The translations under genes were made by a program, and so were the position numbers. Source: UBA10365 sp041441915 (GTDB lineage: Bacteria; Pseudomonadota; Alphaproteobacteria; Rhodobacterales; Rhodobacteraceae). From it: a stretch of DNA of 64,000 bases. Below are positions 8,575-17,603 of this stretch, piece after piece. The stretch lies in assembly GCA_041441915.1 (NCBI GenBank), contig JASDRS010000010.1, forward strand, positions 138,782 to 202,781, written 5' to 3'. The stretch's first letter is position 1, and each line of letters begins with the position of its first letter. Under the pieces are notes generated by a model. It was given only the letters and a program-made list of their open reading frames with translations. It made no database searches and was not told the origin of the DNA.

Positions 8575-9367
8575 ATGATCGGCCTTTCGGCACCCCAGAT
8601 CTATGCCCATGACCCCGCCATTGGCCTCGCAGTGATAGAAGATTTTGGTACGCTAACCTTTAAGAAACTTTTGGATGTGGGGTATAGTGAAATTGCACTT
8701 TACGAAAATGCGGTTGAGCTTTTGGCAGCCCTACACCAATTTCCCAAATCCTGTGAGATAGTCTTGCCTTTTTTTGATATGGGCCCCCTAGCTCACTGAG
8801 CTAAGGATGTTTACCCAATGGTTTGCGCCCTTTCACATGGCCAGAGTGAAAATTGATGCGTTTGTAAAAGATTTCATGGTCCTTTGGTCGGAGGCTCTGG
8901 TCGATGTGGCGCAGGCGCGTGACGCTTTGGTGCTACGTGATTTTCACGTGGATAATTTGATGATTTTGCCTGAACGTATGGGAGTGCAGCGCTGCGGGCT
9001 TTTAGATTTTCAAGATGCGCTGTTGGGATCTTGTGTTTATGACCTTGTTTCCCTAACTCAAGACGCGCGTCGCCATGTGTCGCCCACGCTTGAGGGGCAT
9101 CTCTTAGATTTTTATATGTCAAAACGGCCCGAGTTATCCCGCGCTGTCTTCCTTAAGGAATATCATCTTTTGGGCGCACATCGCGCCACCAAGTTATTTG
9201 GTAATTTTGAACGCCTGTCTAAACGCGATGCCAAACATAGCTATTTGGGCTTTTTGCCGCGGGTTATGCAGTTATTGGAAGTAGAGCTTCATGCCGCAGG
9301 CCTGACTGATATTCTGTCATTGATGAATGGATATATGCCGGAATGGCGCGGTCATCCGCCTAGGTGA
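8575..9367 (+). pseudogene. Decayed sugar kinase / aminoglycoside phosphotransferase-like gene (AmgK-like)
   Basis: Two pieces in different frames belong to one APH-fold kinase. Piece one (8575-8799) reads IGLSAPQIYAHDPAIGLAVI and ends in TGA; piece two (to 9367) carries the catalytic loop LRDFHVDNLM and the metal motif LLDFQDALLG. In intact alphaproteobacterial AmgK-type kinases (anomeric MurNAc/GlcNAc phosphorylation) these segments are continuous. The frame changes near 8785-8800. The N-terminal portion (roughly 70 residues with the nucleotide loop) is absent: a TAG lies two codons before 8575. The usual neighbours tsaE and a nucleotidyltransferase (murU) are missing, so this looks like a dying extra copy. 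A short expressed second half cannot be excluded. Confidence 0.7.
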
Positions 9368-9379
9368 ATCAAACCATGA

Positions 9380-10246
9380 TTAATCGCGGTGTTGGCGGTT
9401 GTAGCCATTAAGTGTACTGCCGTTAAATCCTAAAAGTACTTGAGAATTGGGTGCGTAAATTTCGACTAACAGCGGATAGCATTCTGGCGTGTCGCTAGAA
9501 TGGCTGGCGCTGCAGTTACCACCCGGGCATGCTGAAAGCGCTCCTAAAAGGTCGATGTGTGCAAAAAATTCAATGAAATCACCGGGCCGCACTGGGCTTG
9601 CTTTCATGAAATATTGATGTGTGTCTTTGGTAAATCCAGTGCACATGAAGACATTTAGCACGTCATGTACGTGAAGTTCTGCGGTACTCAGGGGTTCTGA
9701 TGTCACCTCGGCAATGGCGCGGGTTAGGTTTGAATGGCAGCAATGGTGATAGTGTTTTTGCGCCAAAAGATGGTTAGTATAGGGGTCACAGCGCGTGCCA
9801 ATCACATCATGCACGCCGCCTCCGTCGGCATCAAATCCATACCAATCAAGCGTATCTTGTGTGATTGTGGCCATCTGACGTAGATACGGCATGGTCGACC
9901 ACAGATGCTGACCCGTGGTCACATGGGTGCCGTGCAAAGCGCGGGTTTTTCCTGAAAAAAAACACTCTTCGAGATTATCGGAATTCCAGAGGTTTAAATC
10001 GCCGACCTGCGGCCCTTCGATACTGATGATGCGAAAGAAATGACCCTTCTGTATGCGAAAGGTGCGAGCCTCGCGCGGGGGGATCAGCAGGCTTTCAACC
10101 TTAGTCATGCCCACTTTGGCACGGGCAAAAAAATCTGGGTTGGCCTGTGGCAGGCTGGTGGCTGGATAGGTGATCACGGGCGTTGCTGATTGGCGCATTT
10201 TCGCGTCAGCAGGCGGGGTCGATCGGGGCCATAGATCACGTTTCAT
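9380..10246 (-). CDS. DUF1989 (urea carboxylase-associated family) protein
   Basis: 288 residues of the DUF1989 family, whose members accompany urea carboxylase/urea amidolyase or occur alone in Rhodobacteraceae. Recognisable segments are ESLLIPPREARTFRIQKGHF, GPQVGDLNLWN, FSGKTRALHGTHVTTGQHLW and the cysteine-rich SACPGGNCSASHSSD near the C-terminus, a conserved cluster that could bind metal. The biochemical role in this context is unknown; no urea amidolyase gene is near. It is convergent with the preceding pseudogene. The downstream neighbour in transcription direction is thus a dead gene, and the XRE gene 10329-10706 lies upstream on the same strand, 82 bases away. Length is slightly longer than usual because of about 45 extra N-terminal residues. 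Confidence 0.75.
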   Translation of the reverse strand: MKRDLWPRSTPPADAKMRQSATPVITYPATSLPQANPDFFARAKVGMTKVESLLIPPREARTFRIQKGHFFRIISIEGPQVGDLNLWNSDNLEECFFSGKTRALHGTHVTTGQHLWSTMPYLRQMATITQDTLDWYGFDADGGGVHDVIGTRCDPYTNHLLAQKHYHHCCHSNLTRAIAEVTSEPLSTAELHVHDVLNVFMCTGFTKDTHQYFMKASPVRPGDFIEFFAHIDLLGALSACPGGNCSASHSSDTPECYPLLVEIYAPNSQVLLGFNGSTLNGYNRQHRD

Positions 10247-10328
10247 CGGTCTCCTTTTGATGCCAAGGTCAACCTGCGACCTCAGCTCTGCCCCAAAGTC
10301 AGATGCTATTAAAAATCCTGTGCAAGAG

Positions 10329-10706
10329 CTACTTTGCCAATTTCAAAAGCCGCCCTTCGGCCCGCATCAAACGATCGTGTAATTTCAAGATGTCATTCTT
10401 AATGGCCCGCATTTCCCGCGCGGCCGTCAAAATATCTGACTTATGTTCGGATGCATCCGCTTCAGTAGTAGAGCCACCGCTGCCTTCACCTGTCATCAGC
10501 CACACCAATGACACGTTCAGCATTCCCGCAAGCATCTGCAAACGGTTGCCGCGCGGCTCTCGGCGGTCGTTTTCCCAATCACGATAAGTCGAGAGCTTTA
10601 CCCCTAGTTTGTGGGACAGATCTTCTTGGGAATGTCCGACGGCTTGGCGTGCCTTGTCCAAACGATCGCCGAAAGTTGCATGTTCTTCACTAAACCAATT
10701 TGTCAT
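10329..10706 (-). CDS. XRE-family transcriptional regulator
   Basis: 125 residues. The N-terminal half is a Cro/C1-type helix-turn-helix (FGDRLDKARQAVGHSQEDLS, GVKLSTYRDWENDRREPRGN) and the C-terminal third, after a polar linker (GEGSGGSTTEADASEHK), is a predicted amphipathic helix or coiled coil (AREMRAIKNDILKLHDRLMR). Small regulators of this shape are widespread in Roseobacter genomes. It is transcribed toward the DUF1989 gene but 82 bases away, so co-transcription is possible and control of that gene is a guess. No ligand-binding domain is visible. Confidence 0.8.
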   Translation of the reverse strand: MTNWFSEEHATFGDRLDKARQAVGHSQEDLSHKLGVKLSTYRDWENDRREPRGNRLQMLAGMLNVSLVWLMTGEGSGGSTTEADASEHKSDILTAAREMRAIKNDILKLHDRLMRAEGRLLKLAK

Positions 10707-10809
10707 GGGCTTCCTTTATTAAAACACTATAATAGACAATTGGTAAAAAAGTGCAAACTCTCCCAATTTCAGTGATACACGGGGCCACTTTAGGCCTGTG
10801 CCAAAGCCA

Positions 10810-10953
10810 CTATTCAAAGGCCAAGACCAAAGACCGATTGGGCCTTGGTGCGGCAATACCAAAGATGCGCTGTAACAGTAGCCCCCAAACATCCATGATC
10901 AAGAGAGTACCTATAAACCCCATCAAAAGTCCGGTTGCGGCACTCTGGCCCAT
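10810..10953 (-). pseudogene. Remnant resembling the N-terminus of a DUF2938 membrane protein
   Basis: A 47-codon minus-strand reading segment contains GLLMGFIGTLLIMDVWGLLL and RIFGIAAPRPN, which looks like the first transmembrane segment of DUF2938 proteins (small membrane proteins of about 160 residues). It ends at a TAG after 47 codons, far short of full length, and the rest is not found nearby. Recognition is by eye only. It lies just downstream of the CaCA antiporter gene on the same strand. The remainder of the 10707-10966 gap shows nothing else. Confidence 0.35.
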
Positions 10954-10966
10954 GGGCGCCCCGTTT

Positions 10967-11929
10967 CTACAGTAAAGTTAATGTCATATAGGCCAGATAA
11001 AGTGCTGTCAGACCAAATCCCCATTTGCGCGTTATATCTTTCTTGAAAAACACGAAAGGTACCAGTAAAAGCGACGCGCTAAGCATAATCCAGAAATCAA
11101 AATATAAGAATTGCGGATCAACGGTTATGGGTGTCACCAATGCGGCCACCCCCATAACCCCTAAAAGGTTAAAAATATTGGAACCGATAACATTGCCCAA
11201 CGCCACATCGGCCTGACGACGTAATGCCGATACAAGCGTTGTGGCAAGTTCAGGCAAAGAGGTCCCGAGTGCGATTAACGTCAAGCCAATCACCGTGTCA
11301 GAAACCCCAAAATTCTTAGCAATAATAGTCGCATTCCCCACTAATAAATCTGCACCGTAAGGTAGACCGATCAGGCCCACGACTAAATAAATTGCAATTT
11401 TATATACTGTCATTGACGGGTCTGCTCCATTGGGAACTTCGCCGATATCTTCTTGTAAGGAGCTGGCTTTAGCAGTTGCTTTTCGTTCAATCATTGCTCC
11501 GCGCAGCGCATCAAAAATGAACAGAGCTAAAAAACTTAAAAGTGCGATCCCAGACCACATATTAAACACGCCAGCGCTGGCCAGCCCAGTGAATAATACT
11601 GTGGCCCCGATCATGATCATATAGCTTTTTTTTGTGTTGTACTCACTGGTATGCAGGGCAACGATAATGGCGGGCAGGCCTAAAATCAGAAAAATATTGG
11701 TAATGTTTGAACCAACTATATTGCCCAGAGCAATGCCAGGAACACCGCCAAGTGCGGCTTTAATCGATACTAAAAGTTCTGGCGCCGAGGTACCCAAAGC
11801 CACGATTGTCAGGCCTACAATCAAGGGAGTAACCCCCAGCCGTAATGCCAAGTTCACAGCGCCGCGTACCAAAAAATCGCCCGAGCCCAGTAAAATTACC
11901 AGACCAAAGCCAACCAAAACCCATTCCAT
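10967..11929 (-). CDS. Calcium/sodium antiporter, CaCA family (YrbG-like)
   Basis: 320 residues with about ten membrane segments and the two inverted alpha-repeats that define the CaCA superfamily: GTSAPELLVS plus GNIVGSNITNIFLILG in the first half, GTSLPELATT plus GNVIGSNIFNLLGVMG in the second. These repeats form the cation site for exchange of Ca2+ against Na+ or H+ at the inner membrane. I choose ATG 11929, preceded by GGAAGG eight bases upstream, rather than the GTG five codons earlier. No operon partner is visible. Confidence 0.88.
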   Translation of the reverse strand: MEWVLVGFGLVILLGSGDFLVRGAVNLALRLGVTPLIVGLTIVALGTSAPELLVSIKAALGGVPGIALGNIVGSNITNIFLILGLPAIIVALHTSEYNTKKSYMIMIGATVLFTGLASAGVFNMWSGIALLSFLALFIFDALRGAMIERKATAKASSLQEDIGEVPNGADPSMTVYKIAIYLVVGLIGLPYGADLLVGNATIIAKNFGVSDTVIGLTLIALGTSLPELATTLVSALRRQADVALGNVIGSNIFNLLGVMGVAALVTPITVDPQFLYFDFWIMLSASLLLVPFVFFKKDITRKWGFGLTALYLAYMTLTLL

Positions 11930-11944
11930 TTTTTTACCTTCCAC

Positions 11945-12329
11945 TGCGCGTAAGATGTGTGATCTTTGTCCAACTATTCTAACATTCCTTTAGATATGGG
12001 TGACGCGCCTTGGCTTCAAGGGATTTGGCAGATAAACTACCTTAGGTGTGACAAAAGCTTGCTCGAAGGGCGCATTAACGTTCGCCTCTCGCGCCACGAA
12101 AAAACACGCTGCTGGTTAAGGCTAGGTCATGTTTGGCCAATTTATCGGCTTAAATGGCGGGTCTTCGGGCATTAAGCCAATGTACCCCAGCTCAGTGCCG
12201 CGATAGCCCGCACTGTGATCTGTGACACTGCCGCAAGACCCACTCCGATTGGTTGACAATTCTGAGACAAATTTGTTTAGGTGACACGCAGTGGCGCCGC
12301 TGGTGCATTAGCCATTTGAAGGATAAAAT
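11945..12329. other. Intergenic region, no convincing gene
   Basis: About 385 bases between the divergently transcribed antiporter and ribokinase genes. A 69-codon plus-strand frame and a stop-interrupted minus-strand frame are present but neither resembles a protein I recognise. The region must contain both promoters; no element could be pinned down. Confidence 0.4.
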
Positions 12330-13268
12330 ATGCCACAGGTTGTTGTTTTGGGAATTTTTGTGGCCGATAGCGCCTTTGTTGCGCCGCGCATGCCAGCCAT
12401 GGGTGAAACCGTGCTTGGTAGCCAATTTATCTTAGGTCCCGGAGGCAAAGGGTCAAATCAGGCGGTGGCCAGCGCCCGTGCGGGGGTGGGCACCCACATG
12501 ATTACGCGTCTTGGAAAAGATGATTTCGCGAATTTAGCCTTTGGAATATGGCAAAAGGCTGGGGTCACGCCTCATGTCGTGCAAGATGCTGAAAGCTATA
12601 CTGGATCGGCTTTCATCTTCATTCAAGAGGGGACGGGGCAAAATGCGGTTCTGGTGGCACCGGGAGCGGCCAGTTTGATCTCAGCTCAAGATGTTGACGC
12701 GCAAAGCGCACTAATTGCTAAAGCCAAGGTTTTTATAACCAATTTTGAAGTGCCGATGGTCGCCTGCGAGCGGGGCTTGCATTTGGCGCGTTCCGCGGGA
12801 GTTACCACAGTGCTAAATCCCGCACCTGCGGGCAGTTTTCCCAAGGGACTTTTGGCATTTTGCAATTATGTCACGCCGAATGAAAGCGAAGCCGAGGCCT
12901 TGACGGGTTTTCCTGTGGCCTCGGTTAAAGATGCTATACCAGCTGCGCGCAAATTGGTTGAAATGGGGGCAGGCTGCGCCATTATTACTATGGGCGCGCA
13001 GGGCGTGGTCTATTATAAAGATGGGGTTGCAGTTTTGGTGCCAGCTAAGGCTAGCGGTAAAGTCATTGACACAACTGGAGCAGGTGACGCTTTTAATGGT
13101 GGCTTTTCGGCCGCCTTAGCCCGTGGAATGTCAGATCAAGAGGCCTTAGTTTTTGGCAGCGCCACGGCTGGCATTGCTGTCACTCGCATGGGAACCGCCG
13201 CGTCCATGCCCGCTCTCAATGAGATAGAGGCCCATATGCAATCCATTCGAATCGAAGTGCTAGACTGA
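12330..13268 (+). CDS. rbsK: Ribokinase (PfkB-family sugar kinase)
   Basis: 312 residues. The N-terminal part shows VVVLGIFVADSAF and the substrate-lid signature GGKGSNQAVASARAG (residues about 38-52). PfkB signature 2, DTTGAGDAFNGGF near residue 250, carries the catalytic Asp and anion hole. The protein would phosphorylate D-ribose to ribose 5-phosphate in the cytoplasm; other PfkB sugars are possible since no ribose transporter or deoxyribose gene is adjacent. It ends convergently with katG with a small hairpin between them. SD AAGGA at 12319-12323, six bases before the ATG. Confidence 0.85.
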   Translation: MPQVVVLGIFVADSAFVAPRMPAMGETVLGSQFILGPGGKGSNQAVASARAGVGTHMITRLGKDDFANLAFGIWQKAGVTPHVVQDAESYTGSAFIFIQEGTGQNAVLVAPGAASLISAQDVDAQSALIAKAKVFITNFEVPMVACERGLHLARSAGVTTVLNPAPAGSFPKGLLAFCNYVTPNESEAEALTGFPVASVKDAIPAARKLVEMGAGCAIITMGAQGVVYYKDGVAVLVPAKASGKVIDTTGAGDAFNGGFSAALARGMSDQEALVFGSATAGIAVTRMGTAASMPALNEIEAHMQSIRIEVLD

Positions 13269-13293
13269 GTTTTTCAGCGCCTTAGAAAATAAG

Positions 13294-13315
13294 GGCCAAT
13301 CCACTAAAATTGGCC
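13294..13315. terminator. Possible bidirectional terminator between rbsK and katG
   Basis: GGCCAAT at 13294-13300 and ATTGGCC at 13309-13315 form a 7-base-pair stem with an 8-base loop between two convergent genes. The flanks have only modest T/A richness, so efficiency is doubtful. Confidence 0.4.
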
Positions 13316-13331
13316 TCCTGGTTAAACCGTC

Positions 13332-15533
13332 TTAGGCAAGATCGAAGCGATCAAGTTCCATCACCTTCACCCAAGCTGCGATAAAGTCTGCAGCAAAACG
13401 GCCGTCGGCGTCGGCAGTGGCGTAGCTTTCAGCAATGGCGCGCAGTTGGGAATTTGACCCGAATACAAGATCAACGCGCGACGCAGTCCATTTTAAGGTA
13501 CCGCTATTGCGGCCGCGGCCTTCAAAAATGTTCTGCTCGTCTGATGTTGCTTTCCAAATAGTGTTGATATCCATCAAATTGACCAACATATCGTTGGTTA
13601 AGCGACCTGCACGTCTGGTGAAAACGCCCTGTTGGTTTTGGTCGAAATTGGCGTCAAGTGCGCGCATACCTGCGACCAAAACGGTCAATTCTGGCGCGCT
13701 AAGTGTCAAAAGCTGCGCCTTATCCAACAGCATTTCTTCGGCTGAAACCGTGAAGGTGCTTTTCATATAGTTGCGAAAGCCGTCTGCATTGGGTTCGAGC
13801 ACGGCAAAACTTTCAATATCTGTTTCCGCCTGGGTCGCGTCAACCCGGCCAGGTGTGAACGGCACGTTTACGCTTTGGCCTGCGGCTTTGGCGGCCTGTT
13901 CAATAGCTACCCCACCACCGAGCACTATCAAATCTGCGAGCGACACTTTCTTGCCACTCTTTTGATAGCCGTTAAAAGCCGCCTGCACGCTATCGAGCTT
14001 GCTTAGAATTTTTACTAGCTCTTGCGGTTGATTGGTGGCCCAATCTTTTTGTGGCGCCAAACGTATCCGCGCGCCATTGGCCCCGCCGCGCATATCTGAA
14101 CCGCGGTAGGTCGAAGCCGAAGCCCAAGCCGTGCGCACCAGTTGCGCCACAGAAAGGCCCGTCGCCAGAATTTGCACTTTCAATGCCGCAATATCGGCGC
14201 TGTCGATTAGATTGTAATCGCGTGTTGGCAATGGGTCTTGCCAGATTAAGGTTTCACCTGGCACCAAGGCGCCCAAATAGCGCGCTCTCGGTCCCATGTC
14301 GCGGTGGGTAAGTTTAAACCAAGCGCGGGCAAAGGTGTCAGCGAATTGCTCTGGATTTTCATGGAAACGCTTGGAAATTGGTCCATAGATTGGGTCCATG
14401 CGCAGTGCCAAATCGGTGGTAAACATCACTGGCGCGTGGCGTTTGGATGCATCATGCGCATCTGGTACGGTGCCTGCGGCGTCAGCATCCTTAGGTATCC
14501 ATTGGGTTGCGCCCGCAGGGCTTTTTGTTTTAGTCCATTCATAACCAAACAAATTGTCGAAATAGTTATTGTCCCATTGGGTTGGTGTTTTAGTCCAAGC
14601 ACCTTCTAATCCGCTGGTAATAGTATGCACACCTTTGCCCGAGCCAAAGGAATTTTTCCACCCAAAGCCTTGGTCTTCGATGGGAGCAGCTTCGGGTTCT
14701 GAGTCCACAAGGGCCGCGTCACCCGCACCGTGGGCCTTCCCAAAGGTATGGCCACCCGCAATCAGCGCCACGGTCTCTTCGTCATTCATTGCCATCCGGC
14801 CAAAAGTTTCACGAATATCTATTGCCGAGGCCAGTGGGTCCGGGTTGCCGTTTGGCCCTTCGGGGTTTACGTAGATCAAGCCCATCTGGACGGCAGCTAA
14901 AGGGTTCTCCAAGTCGCGGTTGCCGCTATATCGCTTGTCGCCCAGCCATTCAGTTTCTGCGCCCCAATAGATATCTTCTTCTGGTTCCCACATATCCGCA
15001 CGGCCACCAGCAAAGCCAAAGGTTTTAAATCCCATCGATTCAAGCGCGCAATTGCCTGCAAAAATCATCAAATCTGCCCATGAAATTTTAGCACCGTATT
15101 TTTGTTTTAGGGGCCACAGCAACCTACGCGCCTTGTCCAAATTTCCATTGTCTGGCCAGCTGTTAAGTGGTGCGAAACGCTGCATACCCGTGCCTGCACC
15201 GCCGCGACCATCCCCTGTTCGGTACGTGCCTGCACTGTGCCATGCCATGCGAATGAAAAACGGGCCATAATGCCCATAATCTGCAGGCCACCATTCCTGC
15301 GATGTGGTCATCAATTCGTCCATGTCTTTAGCCAACGCGGCCAGATCCAGTTTTTTGAATTCAACCGAGTAATCGAAATCTGCCCCCAAAGGGTTCGATT
15401 GTGGTGCATTTTGATGCAGAATTTTAAGGTTCAATTGATTGGGCCACCAATCACGATTCGATGAGCCGCCATTGCCTGCTTTGGTCACAGACCCATGCAT
15501 GACTGGGCATTTGCTGATATCGTTTTTTTCCAT
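13332..15533 (-). CDS. katG: Catalase-peroxidase
   Basis: 733 residues, normal for bifunctional KatG. The N-terminal peroxidase domain shows the distal site RMAWHSAGTYR, whose Trp joins the Met-Tyr-Trp adduct (Tyr in GLIYVNPEGPNG), and the proximal haem ligand in IAGGHTFGKAHG. The C-terminal duplicated non-haem domain follows (QLVRTAWASASTYRGSD). It decomposes H2O2 in the cytoplasm. I prefer ATG 15533, with GGAG just upstream, over the ATG four codons earlier. It is divergent from oxyR across 137 bases, the classical arrangement for peroxide-inducible control. Confidence 0.96.
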   Translation of the reverse strand: MEKNDISKCPVMHGSVTKAGNGGSSNRDWWPNQLNLKILHQNAPQSNPLGADFDYSVEFKKLDLAALAKDMDELMTTSQEWWPADYGHYGPFFIRMAWHSAGTYRTGDGRGGAGTGMQRFAPLNSWPDNGNLDKARRLLWPLKQKYGAKISWADLMIFAGNCALESMGFKTFGFAGGRADMWEPEEDIYWGAETEWLGDKRYSGNRDLENPLAAVQMGLIYVNPEGPNGNPDPLASAIDIRETFGRMAMNDEETVALIAGGHTFGKAHGAGDAALVDSEPEAAPIEDQGFGWKNSFGSGKGVHTITSGLEGAWTKTPTQWDNNYFDNLFGYEWTKTKSPAGATQWIPKDADAAGTVPDAHDASKRHAPVMFTTDLALRMDPIYGPISKRFHENPEQFADTFARAWFKLTHRDMGPRARYLGALVPGETLIWQDPLPTRDYNLIDSADIAALKVQILATGLSVAQLVRTAWASASTYRGSDMRGGANGARIRLAPQKDWATNQPQELVKILSKLDSVQAAFNGYQKSGKKVSLADLIVLGGGVAIEQAAKAAGQSVNVPFTPGRVDATQAETDIESFAVLEPNADGFRNYMKSTFTVSAEEMLLDKAQLLTLSAPELTVLVAGMRALDANFDQNQQGVFTRRAGRLTNDMLVNLMDINTIWKATSDEQNIFEGRGRNSGTLKWTASRVDLVFGSNSQLRAIAESYATADADGRFAADFIAAWVKVMELDRFDLA

Positions 15534-15545
15534 GGTAAGCTCCAT

Positions 15546-15670
15546 TATGAATAAATTTAATTGGCTGACTTGGGCCGATCTTATCTAACCTATCGCCTTT
15601 AACTTTAGTTTAGCAAAGTTATATGATTAGGGTAAGTTGTATTTTCTGATGATTGTGATAATAATTACTT
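15546..15670. promoter_or_regulatory. Divergent katG-oxyR control region
   Basis: The short AT-rich region between the two divergent starts must contain both promoters and, by analogy with other katG-oxyR pairs, an OxyR site. The stretch 15585-15630 (TATCTAACCTATCGCC onward) has ATAG/CTAT-like elements but no perfect four-part OxyR motif could be fixed by eye. Confidence 0.45.
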
Positions 15671-16588
15671 ATGATAAAGCTTACTTTTAAGCAATTTCGT
15701 TATTTTGAATCCTTGGCCCGCTTGGGCCATTTTGGCCGCGCGGCTGAGGCTTGTGCTATCTCGCAACCTGCGCTTTCGATGCAGATTAAAGAACTTGAAT
15801 CCGCGCTGGGCCTGTCGCTTTTTGAGAGAGGTTCAAAAGAGGTTCGCTTAACCCGTTTTGGCGAAGATTTTAGGTTACGCGCCAGCAATATTTTGCGTGC
15901 AGTGGACGAGGTGGAAGAATTTGCCCAAGCTACACGCGCTGATCCTATAGGGCGCCTACGCATTGGGATTATTCCAACCATTGCACCTTATCTTTTACCT
16001 CGCATAATAGCTCCCATAACGGCGCTTTATCGTGGTGTTGACCTGCATATTCGCGAAACTGTCACGTCTAAACTTATTATTGAGCTCTCAGGAGGTAGCT
16101 TAGATGCAGCTATTGTGGCCTTGCCAATCTTGGAGCTGGCTTTCACAGAAACGGCGCTTTTTAATGAATCTTTCGTTTTGGTGCGCCCCAAGGCATTTGC
16201 CGACAGTCCCGTACCAAAGATTGACGCCTTGCGAGCCTTGCGGCTTTTGCTTTTGGAAGAAGGCCATTGTTTTCGCGATCAGGCATTGGCATTTTGTAAT
16301 GTGAAAAACACCACCCCGCGAGAGCGTTTGGACGGCAGTTCTTTATCAACCTTGGTGCAGATGGTTTCATCAGGGATTGGTGTGACCCTTATTCCTGAAA
16401 TGGCGATTCAAGTCGAAACGCGCTCGGCTGAGGTAAGCCTGGGGCGTTTTTCTGCACCAGAGCCTCAGCGTAGTATAGGCATGATCTGGCGCAAGAGTAA
16501 CCCAATGGCACAGCAGTTTTTGCAAATTTCTGATATTGTTCGGTGCGCTGGCCTGACTTTGCTTGCCGAAAGTCCCGCCTTTAACTAA
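15671..16588 (+). CDS. oxyR: LysR-family peroxide sensor-regulator OxyR
   Basis: 305 residues. The LysR winged helix-turn-helix is at residues 5-65 (FKQFRYFESLARLGHFGRAA, SQPALSMQIKELE). The redox pair is intact: LEEGHCFRDQALAFC places Cys200 and Cys209 at the positions of E. coli Cys199 and Cys208, which form the H2O2-induced disulfide. Together with the divergent katG this identifies OxyR with good confidence. The last 8 bases overlap the end of the convergent membrane-protein gene that follows. Confidence 0.92.
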   Translation: MIKLTFKQFRYFESLARLGHFGRAAEACAISQPALSMQIKELESALGLSLFERGSKEVRLTRFGEDFRLRASNILRAVDEVEEFAQATRADPIGRLRIGIIPTIAPYLLPRIIAPITALYRGVDLHIRETVTSKLIIELSGGSLDAAIVALPILELAFTETALFNESFVLVRPKAFADSPVPKIDALRALRLLLLEEGHCFRDQALAFCNVKNTTPRERLDGSSLSTLVQMVSSGIGVTLIPEMAIQVETRSAEVSLGRFSAPEPQRSIGMIWRKSNPMAQQFLQISDIVRCAGLTLLAESPAFN

Positions 16589-17003
16589 AAGCTACTGCCA
16601 CGCCGGCCAGCGCTAAAACCAGGCCCAAACGGCCGAGCATAATCAAAGGCTTTAGGTAGCCACGGTTGGGGGGATGTTTGGTGCGTACTGATTTGGCCAT
16701 ATGTAAGTTGGTTAAAACTGACGTTGCAAGCACAAGGCTTGCTCCTATCAACTTCACCCCAAAAGCTGGTTTGATAGCTAGTTCGCCATATATGGCGTAT
16801 ACCAGACCGATACCTGTGATCCAAAGCGTCACAATAGAAATCAGGCCAATAATGCTCAAAAGGCTCAGAGCACGACGGATTTGGCTACTTGGGGACTCTC
16901 CAGCTTTGGCCAGGGCTGATTGTACTATGGCGCCCCCAATGCCAATGCCCCCCGCCGTAAATATTGCGATAAAGTGAAAAAATTTCAGTGTAATAATTAA
17001 CAT
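16581..17003 (-). CDS. Small four-helix integral membrane protein of unknown function
   Basis: 140 residues with four likely membrane helices (ITLKFFHFIAIFTAGGIGIG; LLSIIGLISIVTLWITGIGL; LIGASLVLATSVL; LGLVLALAGVAVAF). It resembles DUF2269/CopD-like small membrane proteins but I cannot assign a family firmly. ATG 17003 is chosen because AAAAGGA lies about eight bases upstream; an upstream GTG would add 11 charged residues. It converges on oxyR with an 8-base overlap of the 3' ends, so antisense interference between the two is possible. Function unknown. Confidence 0.7.
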   Translation of the reverse strand: MLIITLKFFHFIAIFTAGGIGIGGAIVQSALAKAGESPSSQIRRALSLLSIIGLISIVTLWITGIGLVYAIYGELAIKPAFGVKLIGASLVLATSVLTNLHMAKSVRTKHPPNRGYLKPLIMLGRLGLVLALAGVAVAFS

Positions 17004-17144
17004 GTTTTTATCCTTTTTATTCATATTAACTGTCACAGGTTCTGAAGTGATGTCTATCCTAAATCTCGTTTGCTCCCTCTCTATTAATCTTTGCTCCTGT
17101 CCTTAGGCGTGATAACCATGCGACTAATTGCGTAAGGGGGGATT

Positions 17145-17570
17145 ATGGCAGAATTCTGGCTTTTAATTGGGCTTTTTACTGCGGCCTTTACTTCCGCCAC
17201 GCTCTTGCCCGGGACGTCTGAGGCAGCGCTTGTGGGCGTAATTTTATCTGGTGAAACCACATGGATTTTGGCCTTGGCTGTGGCTGTATTTGGCAATGTT
17301 CTGGGCGCTGTTGTTAATTGGGGCATTGGATATTATTGGCCGCAAAGACCACGCGCCGAGCAAAGTGCAATTTTACAGCGCGCAGCTTCATGGTTCGAAC
17401 GCTACGGTGTCTGGAGCTTACTTTTTTCGTGGCTTCCTTTGATAGGGGATCCACTGACGGTCATAGCGGGTTTGGCAAAGGTTAAAATTTTGCCGTTTTT
17501 CGTGATAGTTTTGCTTGGTAAAACCGTGCGTTATGGGCTTATTTTGGCCACAGTTTGGTCGGCGGTTTAA
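17145..17570 (+). CDS. YqaA-family inner membrane protein (DedA/SNARE-associated)
   Basis: 141 residues with hydrophobic segments at both ends and the YqaA signature features: SATLLPGTSEAALVG near the N-terminus, NVLGAVVNWGIGYYW, then RYGVWSLLFSWLPLIGDPLT and a final hydrophobic helix. DedA-superfamily proteins act in membrane lipid handling and homeostasis; the exact substrate of YqaA is not established. SD GGGGG precedes the ATG. The MATE gene follows after 33 bases and may be co-transcribed. Confidence 0.82.
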   Translation: MAEFWLLIGLFTAAFTSATLLPGTSEAALVGVILSGETTWILALAVAVFGNVLGAVVNWGIGYYWPQRPRAEQSAILQRAASWFERYGVWSLLFSWLPLIGDPLTVIAGLAKVKILPFFVIVLLGKTVRYGLILATVWSAV

Positions 17571-17603
17571 AAGCTGTCCAAGACTAAGATTTGGAGTGAA
17601 ACC

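Noticed and set aside
11966..12175. Small plus-strand gene in the antiporter-ribokinase gap
   Set aside because: No ribosome binding site, odd Trp/Arg-rich composition and no recognisable domain.
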